Assembly (NCBI RefSeq): GCF_001417735.1
Contig: NZ_BBUZ01000029.1
Span: 62,001-126,000, forward strand
Direction of reading: 5' to 3'
Origin: Streptomyces sp. NBRC 110028
GTDB taxonomy: Bacteria > Actinomycetota > Actinomycetes > Streptomycetales > Streptomycetaceae
DNA: 64,000 nt
In this document: positions 18,726-28,276 of the stretch, in pieces
How the letters are laid out: every line of letters starts with the position of its first letter
How positions within the stretch are numbered: position 1 is the stretch's first letter
Made by a program: the position numbers and the translations under genes
The notes under the pieces: model-generated
The model's input: the letters and a program-made list of their open reading frames with translations, nothing else
Told to the model about the DNA's origin: nothing
Database searches by the model: none

Positions 18726-18989
18726 ATGGAGCAGATAACGGTACGCAGCAGGCCTCGAGTGCCTGCCATTCATTGCGGGAGCGGAGCGTCCAGCGCGCGC
18801 CTCGACCGCCATCTCGCGGTGCTGGGCGGCCCGGCCGTCCCCGAGCGGGAGGCCGAGGGCGCGACGGTGCTGATGCAGGAGCTGATCGCGCGCGATCACG
18901 CACGCGCGAAGAACAGCCGGGGCGCCCGGGTGTCGCTGTTCGCGCCGCTGCGCCGGCTGCGGCGTTCGCTGTTCGGCAACCACGCCTGA
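18726..18989 (+). CDS. Small hypothetical protein (87 aa)
   Basis: ATG 18726 follows GGGGAG at a good distance. The product is basic, with an acidic-amphipathic middle (REAEGATVLMQELIARDHARAK) and an Arg-rich C-terminus (SLFAPLRRLRRSLFGNHA) that could bind nucleic acid or membrane surface. No domain is recognised. It is divergent from the DUF4331 operon. Third-position GC is high, which supports real coding. Confidence 0.6.
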   Translation: MEQITVRSRPRVPAIHCGSGASSARLDRHLAVLGGPAVPEREAEGATVLMQELIARDHARAKNSRGARVSLFAPLRRLRRSLFGNHA

Positions 18990-19015
18990 CCCACCGCGCC
19001 CGACCCACCGCGCCC
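18988..19015. repeat. 14-base direct duplication
   Basis: GACCCACCGCGCCC occurs twice in tandem, beginning in the stop codon of the small gene at 18989. The rest of 18990-19176, between that gene and the leftward type ISP-like gene, shows no gene or clear hairpin. Confidence 0.5.
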
Positions 19016-19176
19016 GACCGCCCCTGCCAGGCGCGTCACACCCGCGCGCCCCGGCGCATCCGCGTCCCGGGCAGGCACCGGAACGCACCGGCCCGCTCCA
19101 GCCGGTGCTCCGTGCTGTGAGGCACGGCACCCCGCCGGCTTCCCGGGATGCGCGGCGCCCCGCGTCGTAGCGGTGG

Positions 19177-20382
19177 TCACAGCAGCGCGAACTGGCCCTC
19201 GGGCCCCTCCTCCTGGTGATCCAGCACCGACGCCGGGCGGCGGGCCGCGGCGGGCACCGGCAGCACCCCGGCGGCGCGCAGCTCCTCCGGCCCGACCAGC
19301 GGCCCTCCGTCCACCCGGTCGGCCAGCGCCTCCCGGTCCCGGCGCAGCTCGGCGAGCAGCGCCAGCACGGTGATCAGCTCCAGCAGCTCGGACGTCCAGG
19401 CCCGTGGCCACCCGGCCGGTGCGCCGACCGCTTCCAGCGTGCCCGGCTCGGCAGGCGCCGTACGCCGCCCGAACCATGCCTCCAGCACCCGCACCCCGCC
19501 CGCGTGCGCCTCCCACGCGGCCCGCGGTACGGGGGAGACGCGCCCCGCGCCCAGACGCAGGGCCGCCTCGTCCGGGTCGTAACCGATCGTGTCCGGCATT
19601 CCGCGCTCGGGCAGCGCGGCGCGCACATACGGGCGCTGGCCACCCGGCATGCGCGGGCGCTCACCACTGTGCGCCCCGCGCGTATGCAGCCACAGCGCAC
19701 GGCGGCCCAGCTCCACGCCCGTCTCCCAGGTCTCGGGATCGGCGGTCAGCGGTACGGCGCACGGCGCGCCCCGGTGCGCGGCGGCGGCCCAGGCGAGGAA
19801 GTCCTCGGCGGCGACCGGCCGCCCGAGCCGCTCACCGAGGTGTTCGAGCAGCCCCGGCGCGAGATTGGGCTCGCGTCCGCCGGGGCGGCGGTACAGCGGG
19901 CGGATGCGCCCGGGGCGCCCGGCGGGAGAGTGGCCGTCCGGCAGCAGCGCCGAGAAGGTCAGCGCCGGGTCGGGGCCGGGCCCGCCCGCCTCCACCACGT
20001 GGATCTGCCGATCGTCCGCGACCCGCCACAGCTCGGGGCGCGCGGCGTCGAGCAGCCGGTGATCCGGTATCAGCCACAGCTGGTCGAACGGTCCGTGCCC
20101 GATCCGCACCGGCTCCGGACACGGCCCGTCCTCACGGGCCAGCCGGATGGTCGAGGTGGCCTGGCCGGGCAGCTGGCTCACGGAGGTGTGCAGCGTACGG
20201 GCGCGGCTCGGCCGGAACAGCGCCGCCCGCTCCGCCTCGTCCCCGGCGCCGACCAGCCGCGCCCAGCGGGCCCGCAGCGCCCCCGCGTCCGGCCCCACGA
20301 CCCAGCCCCGCCCGAACCGTGGCGGCCGCACGGACCAGGGCATGAGATCCGCCAGCGGCGATGCGTCTCGGGTAGCCGTCAC
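19177..20382 (-). CDS. Stand-alone type ISP restriction-modification C-terminal (specificity-like) domain protein
   Basis: About 401 aa from GTG 20382 (an AAGG lies 9 bases upstream). The stretch MPWSVRPPRFGRGWVVGPD, LFRPSRARTLHTSVSQLPGQ, FDQLWLIPDHRLLDAARPELWRV and PAGRPGRIRPLYRRPGG are those I associate with the Type_ISP_C family, the C-terminal target-recognition region of single-polypeptide type I-like enzymes. Those enzymes are about 1,500 aa and contain nuclease, helicase and methyltransferase parts; none of these is present here or nearby. The protein may therefore be a repurposed recognition domain. Alternative: a distinct Streptomyces family annotated by similarity only. Confidence 0.72.
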   Translation of the reverse strand: MTATRDASPLADLMPWSVRPPRFGRGWVVGPDAGALRARWARLVGAGDEAERAALFRPSRARTLHTSVSQLPGQATSTIRLAREDGPCPEPVRIGHGPFDQLWLIPDHRLLDAARPELWRVADDRQIHVVEAGGPGPDPALTFSALLPDGHSPAGRPGRIRPLYRRPGGREPNLAPGLLEHLGERLGRPVAAEDFLAWAAAAHRGAPCAVPLTADPETWETGVELGRRALWLHTRGAHSGERPRMPGGQRPYVRAALPERGMPDTIGYDPDEAALRLGAGRVSPVPRAAWEAHAGGVRVLEAWFGRRTAPAEPGTLEAVGAPAGWPRAWTSELLELITVLALLAELRRDREALADRVDGGPLVGPEELRAAGVLPVPAAARRPASVLDHQEEGPEGQFALL

Positions 20383-20473
20383 CCTGCCGCCTTTCACCCG
20401 GCACGTACGTCGGTCAGCCAACGCATCGTAGCTGTGTCTTCGGGAGCTCGGTCCGCCGTGCCGCATGCCGCGG

Positions 20474-21223
20474 TCAGTCGGCGTGGACCGTCACCGAGAA
20501 CGAGAAGCGGTCGCCGCGGTAGTGGATGCGGGCCACGTCGACCACGCGGCCCGTGTCGTCGTACGTCACCCCCGTGTAGTGGAGGATCGGGCTGAGCAGC
20601 GGGATCTGGAGGAGGCGGGCGGTCTCCGGGTCGGCCAGGCGCGCTTCCACGGTGTCGGTGATGCGGCTGATCCGTACCCCCACCGCGTCCCGCAGCACCT
20701 TCGTCATCGGCCAGCGCGCCAGGTCGGCGAGGTCGATGCGGGCGGCGAGTTCGGGGCGCACCAGGTTCTCGGCCCAGTTCGTGGGCTCGTCGTCGCGCTC
20801 GTCCCGGCGCAGCCTGCGGTAGGAGGCGGCCTCCTCCAGGCCGGGGAAATACCCGGCCAGCTCCGCCGGGACCGGCGCCGGGCCGTGCTCCAGCACCGTG
20901 GTCCGCTCGCCGGACTGCTGGGCCACGATCGCGTCCACCGAGCCCAGCAGCCGCACCGGGGTGCCGCGCCGCGCGCTCGGTTCGATGAAGGTGCCGCGCC
21001 GCCGGTGGCGGCTGATCAGGCCCTCCGACTCCAGCTCCTTCAGCGCCTGCCGCATGGTGAGGACGCTGACGCCGTAGTGCTCGGCGAGCCGGTCCTCGGT
21101 CGGCAGCCGCAGCGGTTCATCGGGCCCGCGGCCGAGTATGGAGGCGCGCAGCGACTGCGAGACCTGGTACCACAGCGGCAGCTTGCGGTTGAGGGCGAGG
21201 GAGTCGGGGGCGAAGGTGGTCAC
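20474..21223 (-). CDS. GntR-family regulator with UTRA effector domain (HutC type)
   Basis: 249 aa. Winged helix (about residues 12-80, LWYQVSQSLRASILGRG...LPTEDRLAEHYGVSVLTMRQALKELESEGLI) and a C-terminal UTRA ligand domain (VDAIVAQQSGERTTVLEHG to ILHYTGVTYDDTGRVVDVARIHYRGDRFSF). It starts 42 bases after the homogentisate dioxygenase stop in the same direction, so it may be co-transcribed and regulate tyrosine or related aromatic catabolism. The effector is unknown. Confidence 0.88.
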   Translation of the reverse strand: MTTFAPDSLALNRKLPLWYQVSQSLRASILGRGPDEPLRLPTEDRLAEHYGVSVLTMRQALKELESEGLISRHRRRGTFIEPSARRGTPVRLLGSVDAIVAQQSGERTTVLEHGPAPVPAELAGYFPGLEEAASYRRLRRDERDDEPTNWAENLVRPELAARIDLADLARWPMTKVLRDAVGVRISRITDTVEARLADPETARLLQIPLLSPILHYTGVTYDDTGRVVDVARIHYRGDRFSFSVTVHAD

Positions 21224-21264
21224 GACGCGGCTCTCCGGTAACGGTCACAGCGGGCCTGACGGCA

Positions 21265-22611
21265 TCACGCGCGGAAGTGGCGCTCCAGACCCTGCCACAC
21301 CGCGTCGTACGCCCCCTGGAGCCGGTCCGACTCCAGCGCCTGCCGGGTGGCCGTCACCGGCCACCGCGTCTCGAACATGAAGGCCAGCCCGTCGTCCAGC
21401 TTCCGGGGCGTCAGCTCGGCCGCGCTCGCCGCCTCGAAGGTGTCGCGGTCGGGGCCGTGCGCCGACATCATGTTGTGCAGCGAGCCGCCGCCCGGTACGA
21501 AGCCGCCCGGGCCGGCCGTCTTGGCGTCGTAGGCGCCCTCGATCAGGCCCATGTACTCGCTCATCACATTGCGGTGGAAGTACGGCGGCCGGAAGGTGTC
21601 CTCGCCGACCAGCCAGCGCGGTGCGAAGACCACGAAGTCGACGCCCGCGAGCCCGGGGGTGTCGGACGGCGAGGTGAGCACCGTGAAGATGGACGGGTCG
21701 GGGTGGTCGTAGCTGATGGTGCCCATGACGTTGAAACGCCGCAGGTCGTAGACGTACGGCACATGGTTGCCGTGCCAGGCGACGACATCGAGCGGGGAGT
21801 GGTCGTACGTCGCGGCCCACAGGTTGCCGCAGAACTTGCTGACCACCTCCACCGGCCGCTCCACGTCCTCGTACGCGGCGACCGGGGCCAGGAAGTCGCG
21901 GGCGTTGGCCAGCCCGTTGGCGCCGATCGGGCCGAGGTCGGGGAGGACGAAGGGGCGGCCGTAGTTCTCGCAGACATATCCGCGGACGCAACGGTCCAGC
22001 GGCTCGACCCGGAACCGCACCCCGCGCGGGATGAGCGCCACGTGGCCCGGCTCGGCGCGCAGCAGCCCCAGCTCGGTGCGGAGCAGCAGCCCGCCGCGCT
22101 CGGGCACGATCAGCAGCTCGCCGTCCGCGTCGCTGAAGACCCGGTCGGTCATGGGCGCGTTGGCGACGTAGAGGTGGATCGCCATGCCGGTGCGCTGCGC
22201 GGCGTCCCCGTTGCCGCCCAGTGTCCACAGGCCGGAGAGGAAGTCGGTGGGGGCGGCGGGCTCCGGCAGCGGGTCCCAGCGCAGCCGGTTGGGGTCGGGG
22301 GTGGAGTCGGTGAAGGGGGCGCCGCCCAGGGTGCCGTTGTCGACGCGGACGAACCGCGGATGCGCGGCCGAGGGGCGGATGCGGTACAGCCAGGAGCGGC
22401 GGTTGTGGGCGCGGGGCTCGGTGAAGGCGGTGCCGCTCAGCTGCTCCGCGTACAGCCCGAGCGGGGCGCGCTGGGGTGAATTGCGGCCGACGGGCAGCGC
22501 GCCGGGGACCGCCTCGCTGCTGTGCTCATTGCCGAACCCGGAAGACCATGAGGAAGGGCCCAGCTCCTCGGCCGCCTTGCGCGCTCGCTCGATCCCCGTG
22601 CCCTCGCCCAT
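21265..22611 (-). CDS. hmgA: Homogentisate 1,2-dioxygenase
   Basis: 448 aa, full length. Opens the ring of homogentisate to maleylacetoacetate in Tyr/Phe catabolism. The start [24 protein letters not shown] is the classic N-terminus of the family; the Fe(II) site lies in [18 protein letters not shown] (His and Glu ligands), with the second His in [18 protein letters not shown] 22611 is chosen because homology begins just after it. It is divergent from the TetR gene at 22679 across a 67-base region with an imperfect inverted repeat, and followed by the GntR gene. No fumarylacetoacetase is adjacent. Confidence 0.95.
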   Translation of the reverse strand: MGEGTGIERARKAAEELGPSSWSSGFGNEHSSEAVPGALPVGRNSPQRAPLGLYAEQLSGTAFTEPRAHNRRSWLYRIRPSAAHPRFVRVDNGTLGGAPFTDSTPDPNRLRWDPLPEPAAPTDFLSGLWTLGGNGDAAQRTGMAIHLYVANAPMTDRVFSDADGELLIVPERGGLLLRTELGLLRAEPGHVALIPRGVRFRVEPLDRCVRGYVCENYGRPFVLPDLGPIGANGLANARDFLAPVAAYEDVERPVEVVSKFCGNLWAATYDHSPLDVVAWHGNHVPYVYDLRRFNVMGTISYDHPDPSIFTVLTSPSDTPGLAGVDFVVFAPRWLVGEDTFRPPYFHRNVMSEYMGLIEGAYDAKTAGPGGFVPGGGSLHNMMSAHGPDRDTFEAASAAELTPRKLDDGLAFMFETRWPVTATRQALESDRLQGAYDAVWQGLERHFRA

Positions 22612-22634
22612 GGCGTGCTCCCGACGCTGACGTA

Positions 22635-22662
22635 CGAATCCTCTGTCCGACCATAGGAATCG
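22635..22662. promoter_or_regulatory. Candidate operator between hmgA and tetR
   Basis: CGAATCCT (22635-22642) and AGGAATCG (22655-22662) form an imperfect inverted repeat (7 of 8 pairs) with a 12-base spacer in the divergent promoter region. It is placed where a TetR dimer could control both directions. No second copy was found to support it. Confidence 0.4.
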
Positions 22663-22678
22663 AAGAGGGGTTACGTCA

Positions 22679-23323
22679 ATGATCGGGCAGGATGGTGGCG
22701 TGCCCATACCGCCTCTCCGCCGCCCACCGGTCCAGCGCCGCAGCGCCGAACGCCTCGGCCGGATCCTCGACGCCTGCGCCGAGCTGCTCGACGAGATGAG
22801 CTATGAGCAGCTGAGCACCCGCGCGGTAGCCGAACGCGCCCAGGTGCCCATCGGCTCCGTCTACCGCTTCTTCTCCAACAAACGGGCGATGGCCGAGGCC
22901 CTGGCCCACCGCAACCTCGACGAGTACACCGCGCGCATCACCCGCCGGCTGGCCGGGGTGGGGCCCGGCGAAGGCGACTGGCGCGCGGCGATGGACGTCG
23001 TCGTGGACGAGTACCTGGAGATGAAGCGCGGCGCGCCGGGCTTCGCGCTCGTCGAGTTCGGCAGGCCGGTCCCGGCGACCGGCCTGCCCGACCAGCCCAA
23101 CCACCTGGTGGCCGACCGCCTCCGCGCCATTCTCGCCGAACCCCTCGGCATCGACGGCACCGCCGAGGCCGACGAGCGCCTGCGGGTCGCCTTCCTGCTC
23201 GCGGTCGAGACGGCCGACGCCCTGCTCCGGGTCGCCTTCCGGGTCGACCCGGAAGGCGACCCGGTGGTCGTGGCCGAGACGAAGGAACTGCTGCGGGCGT
23301 ATCTGGCGCGCGTGCTGGACTAG
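22679..23323 (+). CDS. TetR/AcrR-family regulator
   Basis: 214 aa. Helix-turn-helix about residues 22-66: [41 protein letters not shown] (given in part), followed by an all-helical ligand domain with [21 protein letters not shown] 22679 has GAGGGG 8-9 bases upstream; a GTG at 22700 is an alternative. Divergent from hmgA, so probable regulator of homogentisate use or of itself. A MITE inserts directly at its stop codon. Confidence 0.87.
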   Translation: MIGQDGGVPIPPLRRPPVQRRSAERLGRILDACAELLDEMSYEQLSTRAVAERAQVPIGSVYRFFSNKRAMAEALAHRNLDEYTARITRRLAGVGPGEGDWRAAMDVVVDEYLEMKRGAPGFALVEFGRPVPATGLPDQPNHLVADRLRAILAEPLGIDGTAEADERLRVAFLLAVETADALLRVAFRVDPEGDPVVVAETKELLRAYLARVLD

Positions 23324-23497
23324 GGCGTGTTTCGAACGTCCCGCCTGCCCCGCGACGCCTGGCACGCACGCTCGCTGCGTTGTCGGGATCGTCCGAGTAG
23401 CCCACTACGAGGACGACCCTCCGCCTTGCGATCGCACGCACCAGACGCCGCGGGGCCCGCCCTCCGGGCGGACGGCGCTCCTTTCGCAACACGCCTT
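23323..23497. mobile_element. MITE-like element of about 175 bp
   Basis: Terminal inverted repeats GGGCGTGTTTCGAA (left) and TTTCGCAACACGCC (right, reverse complement GGCGTGTTGCGAAA) bound a sequence with no credible gene. The left end overlaps the TetR stop codon (23321-23323). The internal sequence has extended self-complementary stretches such as GCGGGGCCCGCCCTCCGGGCG. I recognise it as resembling a short repeat seen in several Streptomyces chromosomes; the copy number here is one. Confidence 0.6.
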
Positions 23498-23526
23498 AAA
23501 GATCAAGCTAGCGTCCTGCCCGGTGC

Positions 23527-24216
23527 CTATCCGGCCGTCTTGGCTCCCGTCGCGCAGGCGGGGTGGCCCCAGCCGTCGGGGTTCTTCGCGATGAGCTCGC
23601 CCTTGGCGTACGGCTGGCCGCAGCGGCAGCGGCCGGGGAACTTGGCCTTGATCGAACCACCGCCCGAGCGGGCGGCCCGCGGCCGCGAGGGGCGGCCGCG
23701 GCTCGCCGATCGGGGGGCCGTCTGAGGCTCCGGCGGGGGCAGGGCGGAGCCGAGCGAGGTTCCGGCGGCCGCTTGCGTGCGGGCCGTGTGGCTGGCGGCC
23801 GCGTCCGCGGCGGCGTTGAAGGGGTCGCCGTCGACCTGGTGCGCGGGAACGTAGACGAAATCGACGGTGCGGCCGTCCAGTAGTTCGTCGATGCGCACCA
23901 CGAGGTCCCGGTTGGCCACCGGTGAGCCGGAGGCGGTCTTCCAGCCCTTCCTCCGCCACCCGGGCAGCCAGGTGGTGACGGCCTTCATCGCGTACTGGGA
24001 GTCCATCCGCACCTGCAGCGGCGCGGCCGGGTCGGTGGCCTCCAGCAGCTCCCGCAGCGCGGTCAGTTCGGCCACGTTGTTGGTGGCGGTGCCCAGGGGG
24101 CCGGCCTCCCAGCGCTCCACCTCGCTTCCGTTCCCGGCGATGACCCATGCCCAGGCCGCGGGCCCGGGGTTCCCCTTCGACGCCCCGTCACACGCGGCGA
24201 TGATCTGCTCAGCCAT
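23527..24216 (-). CDS. rnhA: Ribonuclease HI with C-terminal zinc-binding extension
   Basis: 229 aa. RNase H catalytic residues are all in place: D10 (ACDGASKGNPG), E50 (NNVAELTALRE), D72 (MDSQYAMK), H126 (PAHQVDGDPFN) and D138. It cleaves RNA in RNA-DNA hybrids. Beyond the ordinary 155-residue domain are a Pro/Ala/Arg-rich linker (150-190) and a small CxCG...HPxC motif (C197, C199, H218, C221) that could bind zinc and hybrid or other nucleic acid. Single gene, convergent with the MITE-bearing TetR gene. Confidence 0.92.
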   Translation of the reverse strand: MAEQIIAACDGASKGNPGPAAWAWVIAGNGSEVERWEAGPLGTATNNVAELTALRELLEATDPAAPLQVRMDSQYAMKAVTTWLPGWRRKGWKTASGSPVANRDLVVRIDELLDGRTVDFVYVPAHQVDGDPFNAAADAAASHTARTQAAAGTSLGSALPPPEPQTAPRSASRGRPSRPRAARSGGGSIKAKFPGRCRCGQPYAKGELIAKNPDGWGHPACATGAKTAG

Positions 24217-24396
24217 GCCCCGATACTGTCATCGCTTTCCTCACGCTTACGCCGCGCCGGCCGCCCAAGGGGACTGACCTGGGGTTTTGCGCTTATTGCT
24301 CACACGTCAAGACCTTGTTAACGCCAAGTTGCGCCACCTAACGTCGCCCCGACCGCCAAATCTGGGGGAGTTCAAAGGCGAACGTGAGGTAGCCAC

Positions 24397-25839
24397 ATGC
24401 TGACAATCCTCGGTTTCGTCATGATCGCAACATTCCTTGTTTTGATCATGATGAAAAAGATGTCCCCGATGGGCGCGCTGGTGCTCATCCCGGCGCTCTT
24501 CTGCGTCCTCGTCGGGAAGGGGGCGCACCTCGGGGACTACGTCCTCGACGGCGTCGGGGATCTGGCGCCCACCGCGGCCATGCTGATGTTCGCGATCATC
24601 TACTTCGGGGTGATGATCGACGTCGGCCTCTTCGACCCGATCGTCCGCGTCATCCTGCGGTTCTGCAAAGCGGACCCGATGCGGGTCGTGGTCGGCACCG
24701 CGGTGCTCGCGGCGATCGTCTCCCTCGACGGCGACGGTTCCACCACCTTCATGATCACGGTGTCGGCCATGGTGCCGCTCTACCGGAAGCTGAAGATGAG
24801 CCTGGTCGTGATGACCGGTGTCGCCGCCATGGCCAACGGTGTCATGAACACGCTTCCCTGGGGCGGTCCCACCGCCCGCGCCGCCGCCGCGCTCAAGGTC
24901 GACGCCAGCGACATCTTCGTCCCGATGATCTCCGCCCTCGCGGTCGGTCTGCTCTTCGTCTTCGCCCTCTCGTACGGCCTCGGGCTGCGCGAGCGCAAGC
25001 GCCTCGGCGTGCTGACCCTCGACGAGGTCACCGCGGGCGACCCGGAGACGGTGCTCGTCGGCGCGGGTGCGGGAGCCGGAGCCGAGGGCGGCAAGGGCAC
25101 GGGCAAGCGCGTCAGCCTGGGCAAGCGCACCGGCGGCGCCGGGGGCGGTACGGACGCCGAGGCCCCCGCGAGCGGCCCGGCCGAGGGCGACGACGAGTTC
25201 AAGGGCCTCGACCCGAACCGCGCCACCCTGCGCCCCAAGCTCTACTGGTTCAACGCGGCGCTCACCGTCACCCTGCTGGTCCTGATGATCACCGAGACGC
25301 TGGACATCCCGGTCCTCTTCCTGCTGGCCGCCGCGGTCGCGCTCACCGTCAACTTCCCGCGCATCGCCGACCAGAAGGCCCGGATCGCCGCCCACGCCGA
25401 GAACGTCGTCAACGTCTCCGGCATGGTCTTCGCCGCGGCCGTCTTCACCGGCGTCCTCACCGGCACCGGCATGGTCGAGCACATGGCCCGCTGGCTGGTG
25501 GACGGCGTCCCCGACGCCATGGGCCCGCAGATGGGCCTGGTCACCGGGCTGTTGTCCATCCCGCTCACGTACTTCATGTCCAACGACGGCTTCTACTTCG
25601 GCATCGTGCCGATCCTCGCCGAGGCCGGTCACGCCCACGGCGTCGGCGCACTGGAGATCGCCCGCGCCTCGCTCGTCGGCCAGGCCCTGCACATGTCGAG
25701 CCCGCTGGTCCCCGCCGTCTACGTGCTCGTCGGCATGGCCAAGGTCGAATTCGGCGACCACACCCGGTTCACGGTGAAGTGGGCGGTGCTCACCTCCCTG
25801 GTGGTGCTGGCCGCCGGACTGGCGTTCGGCATCATCTGA
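24397..25839 (+). CDS. CitMHS-family citrate-metal:H+ symporter
   Basis: 480 aa with about twelve membrane segments, starting MLTILGFVMIATFLVLIMMKK. Signature stretches include VSLDGDGSTTFMITVSAMVPLYRKL, ANGVMNTLPWGGPTARAA and SNDGFYFGIVPILAEAG. Family members import citrate complexed with Mg2+, Ca2+ or similar ions. A polar Gly/Ala/Lys-rich loop (about 225-270) separates the two halves. A GAGGT ribosome site precedes ATG 24397. The next gene starts 2 bases after the stop, giving a CitMHS-MFS-dehydrogenase operon. The 180-base leader has no recognised site. Confidence 0.92.
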   Translation: MLTILGFVMIATFLVLIMMKKMSPMGALVLIPALFCVLVGKGAHLGDYVLDGVGDLAPTAAMLMFAIIYFGVMIDVGLFDPIVRVILRFCKADPMRVVVGTAVLAAIVSLDGDGSTTFMITVSAMVPLYRKLKMSLVVMTGVAAMANGVMNTLPWGGPTARAAAALKVDASDIFVPMISALAVGLLFVFALSYGLGLRERKRLGVLTLDEVTAGDPETVLVGAGAGAGAEGGKGTGKRVSLGKRTGGAGGGTDAEAPASGPAEGDDEFKGLDPNRATLRPKLYWFNAALTVTLLVLMITETLDIPVLFLLAAAVALTVNFPRIADQKARIAAHAENVVNVSGMVFAAAVFTGVLTGTGMVEHMARWLVDGVPDAMGPQMGLVTGLLSIPLTYFMSNDGFYFGIVPILAEAGHAHGVGALEIARASLVGQALHMSSPLVPAVYVLVGMAKVEFGDHTRFTVKWAVLTSLVVLAAGLAFGII

Positions 25840-25841
25840 CC

Positions 25842-27176
25842 GTGACGATTTCGGAGCCCGGTAGGGGCTGGCTGCTGCGCCTGGTCATCGCCTTCTCCTT
25901 CGCGCAGGGGGCGGTGAACATGGCGAGACCGGCCGTCTCCTACCGGGCTCTCGCGCTGGGCGCCGACGCCCGCGCGGTCGGGGTGATCGCGGGCGTCTAC
26001 GCGCTGCTGCCGCTGTTCGCCGCCGTACCGCTCGGGCGGCGCACCGACCACGGCCGGTGCGCTCCGCTGCTGCCGGTCGGCGTGGTGCTCATCGCCGCCG
26101 GATGCGGGCTCAGCGGTACGGCGGACTCGCTGACCGCCATGGCCGCGTGGAGTGGGGTGATGGGACTTGGTCATCTGTCATTCGTCATCGGTGCGCAGTC
26201 ACTCGTCGCCCGTCAGAGCGCCCCGGCCGACCAGGACCGCAACTTCGGCCACTTCACCGTCGGCGCCTCGCTCGGCCAGTTGATCGGCCCGATCGCCGCC
26301 GGGCAGCTCGTCTCCGGCCACGACGGCGCGCTGGCCCGTACCAGCGCCGCCGCGCTCTTCGTCGCCGCCGTCGTCGCGGCCTGTTCGTTCAGCTCGCTGT
26401 GGCGGATCGAGCACCATCGCCTCGACAGAGCGGCGGGATGGGCGAAGGAGCCCGCCGAGGCGTCCCCCGCCCGGCGGGTGCCGGTGTTCCGCATCCTGCG
26501 CACCCGCGGGGTCGCCTCCGGCATCTTCATCAGCCTCGCCGTGCTGTCCGCCACCGATGTCCTCACCGCTTATCTGCCCGTCGTCGGCGAACAGCGCGCC
26601 ATCCCGCCCGCCGTCGTCGGCCTGCTGCTCAGCCTGCGGGCCGCCGCCACCGTCGCCTGCCGCCTGGTGATGACCCCGATGATCCGGGTGCTGGGCCGCA
26701 CCGTGCTGATGACCGTCAGCTGTCTGGGCGCCGGGCTGCTGTGCGCGGCCGTCGCCCTGCCGGTGCCCGCCTGGGCGCTCGGCGTGCTGCTCGCCGCGCT
26801 CGGCTTCTGCCTCGGCGTCGGCCAGCCGCTGTCCATGACCACCGTCGTCCAGGCCGCGCCCGACCAGGCGCGCAGCACCGCCCTCGCGCTGCGGCTCACC
26901 GGCAACCGCCTCGGCCAGGTCGCCGCGCCCGCCTCGGCCGGACTGCTCGCCGGGCTCGCGGGCACCGCCGCCCCCTTCGTCATGCTCGGCGTGCTGCTGC
27001 TCGCCTCGGCGGCGATAGCCGTACGGCCCCTGCGGCGGGCCCCCGGCGCGGCGACCCTCCCGGCGGCGCGCGGCCCTGGGTGCGGGCCCGGGGCGCGGCG
27101 CAGCGCGGTTTCGGGGAGGGGCGGGCCGGGGCAGGAAACCCCGGCCCGCACCGACCCCGAGGAGCCCACACCATGA
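25842..27176 (+). CDS. MFS transporter
   Basis: 444 aa from GTG 25842. Twelve predicted helices (LLRLVIAFSFAQGAVNMARP onward) with the loop-2/3 motif GRRTDHGR after the second helix and a repeated counterpart near VLGRTVLM. The C-terminal 45 residues are a polar Gly/Pro/Arg tail. It starts 2 bases after the CitMHS stop and its stop overlaps the next ATG (27173-27176). Probably a drug or organic-acid transporter; no substrate is indicated beyond the operon. Confidence 0.87.
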   Translation: MTISEPGRGWLLRLVIAFSFAQGAVNMARPAVSYRALALGADARAVGVIAGVYALLPLFAAVPLGRRTDHGRCAPLLPVGVVLIAAGCGLSGTADSLTAMAAWSGVMGLGHLSFVIGAQSLVARQSAPADQDRNFGHFTVGASLGQLIGPIAAGQLVSGHDGALARTSAAALFVAAVVAACSFSSLWRIEHHRLDRAAGWAKEPAEASPARRVPVFRILRTRGVASGIFISLAVLSATDVLTAYLPVVGEQRAIPPAVVGLLLSLRAAATVACRLVMTPMIRVLGRTVLMTVSCLGAGLLCAAVALPVPAWALGVLLAALGFCLGVGQPLSMTTVVQAAPDQARSTALALRLTGNRLGQVAAPASAGLLAGLAGTAAPFVMLGVLLLASAAIAVRPLRRAPGAATLPAARGPGCGPGARRSAVSGRGGPGQETPARTDPEEPTP

Positions 27177-28276
27177 CCCGCGCCGCCGTCCTCCCCTTCC
27201 TCCGCACGCCGCTCCGCGTCCAGGACATCGACATCCCCGACCCCGGACCGGCACACGTGCGGGTGCGGCTCGCCGCGGCCGGGGTGTGCCACTCGGACCT
27301 GTCGCTGTCCGACGGAACGCTCCGCCAGCCCGTCCCCGCCGTCCTCGGCCACGAGGGCTCGGGCACCGTCACGGCGGTCGGCGACGGCGTGACGGGGATC
27401 GCCCCGGGCGACGCAGTGATCCTCAACTGGGCACCGTCCTGCGGCGGATGCCACTACTGCGGGCTCGGCGAGCCCTGGCTGTGTGCCAAGGCCGGGGACG
27501 CCGCGGCGCTGCCGTACGCCACGCTCGCCGCCGACGGCAGCGCGCTGTACCCGGGTCTTGGCACGGCCGCGTTCGCCGAGGAGACCGTCGTACCGGCGCA
27601 CGCCGTGCTCCCGCTGCCGGACGGCGTACCGCTCACCGACGCCGCGCTGCTGGGGTGCGCGGTGCTCACCGGGTACGGCGCCGTCCACCACAGCGCGCGG
27701 GTGCGCCCCGGCGAGTCCGTCGCCGTCTTCGGCGCCGGCGGGGTCGGCCTCGCCGCGCTCCAGGCGGCACGCATCGCGGGCGCGGGGGCGATCGTCGCGG
27801 TGGACGTGTCACCGGAGAAGGAGGCACTGGCCCGGGCGGCGGGCGCGACCGAGTTCGTCCTCACCGGTGACGGTGACGGCGACCGTGACGCCGCCACGGC
27901 CAAGCGGATCCGCGCCCTCACCGGCGGCCACGGCGCCGACGTCGCCATCGAATGCGTCGGCCGTGCCGACACCATCCGCACCGCCTGGTCCGCCACCCGC
28001 CGCGGCGGCCGGACGACCGTCGTCGGCATCGGTGGCAAGGACCAGCAGGTCACCTTCTCGGCGCTGGAGCTGTTCTACTTCGGCCGCACCCTCTCCGGCT
28101 GCGTCTACGGCAACAGCGACCCGGCCCGCGACCTCCCCGTCCTCGCCGGCCACATCCGCGCGGGACGGCTCGACCTGTCCGCCATGGTGACCGAGCGGAT
28201 CGGCCTGGACGGCATCCCGGCGGCCTTCGACGCGATGCTCGCGGGACGCGGAGGCCGGGCGCTGGTCGTCTTCTAA
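27173..28276 (+). CDS. Zinc-dependent alcohol dehydrogenase
   Basis: 367 aa. Catalytic zinc ligands C39 (AGVCHSD) and H60-E61 (LGHEGSG), structural zinc Cys at about 90, 93, 96 and 104 (SCGGCHYCGLGEPWLC), and a Rossmann fold with VFGAGGVGLAAL. This is the MDR class III/NDMA-dependent-like layout, oxidising primary alcohols or reducing aldehydes with NAD(P). Translationally coupled to the MFS gene (ATGA). Its TAA overlaps the stop of the convergent DUF402 gene. Confidence 0.9.
   Translation: MTRAAVLPFLRTPLRVQDIDIPDPGPAHVRVRLAAAGVCHSDLSLSDGTLRQPVPAVLGHEGSGTVTAVGDGVTGIAPGDAVILNWAPSCGGCHYCGLGEPWLCAKAGDAAALPYATLAADGSALYPGLGTAAFAEETVVPAHAVLPLPDGVPLTDAALLGCAVLTGYGAVHHSARVRPGESVAVFGAGGVGLAALQAARIAGAGAIVAVDVSPEKEALARAAGATEFVLTGDGDGDRDAATAKRIRALTGGHGADVAIECVGRADTIRTAWSATRRGGRTTVVGIGGKDQQVTFSALELFYFGRTLSGCVYGNSDPARDLPVLAGHIRAGRLDLSAMVTERIGLDGIPAAFDAMLAGRGGRALVVF

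Noticed and set aside
22938-23492. Minus-strand open frame over TetR end and the MITE
   Set aside because: It crosses the mobile element boundary and is antisense to TetR; no domain.
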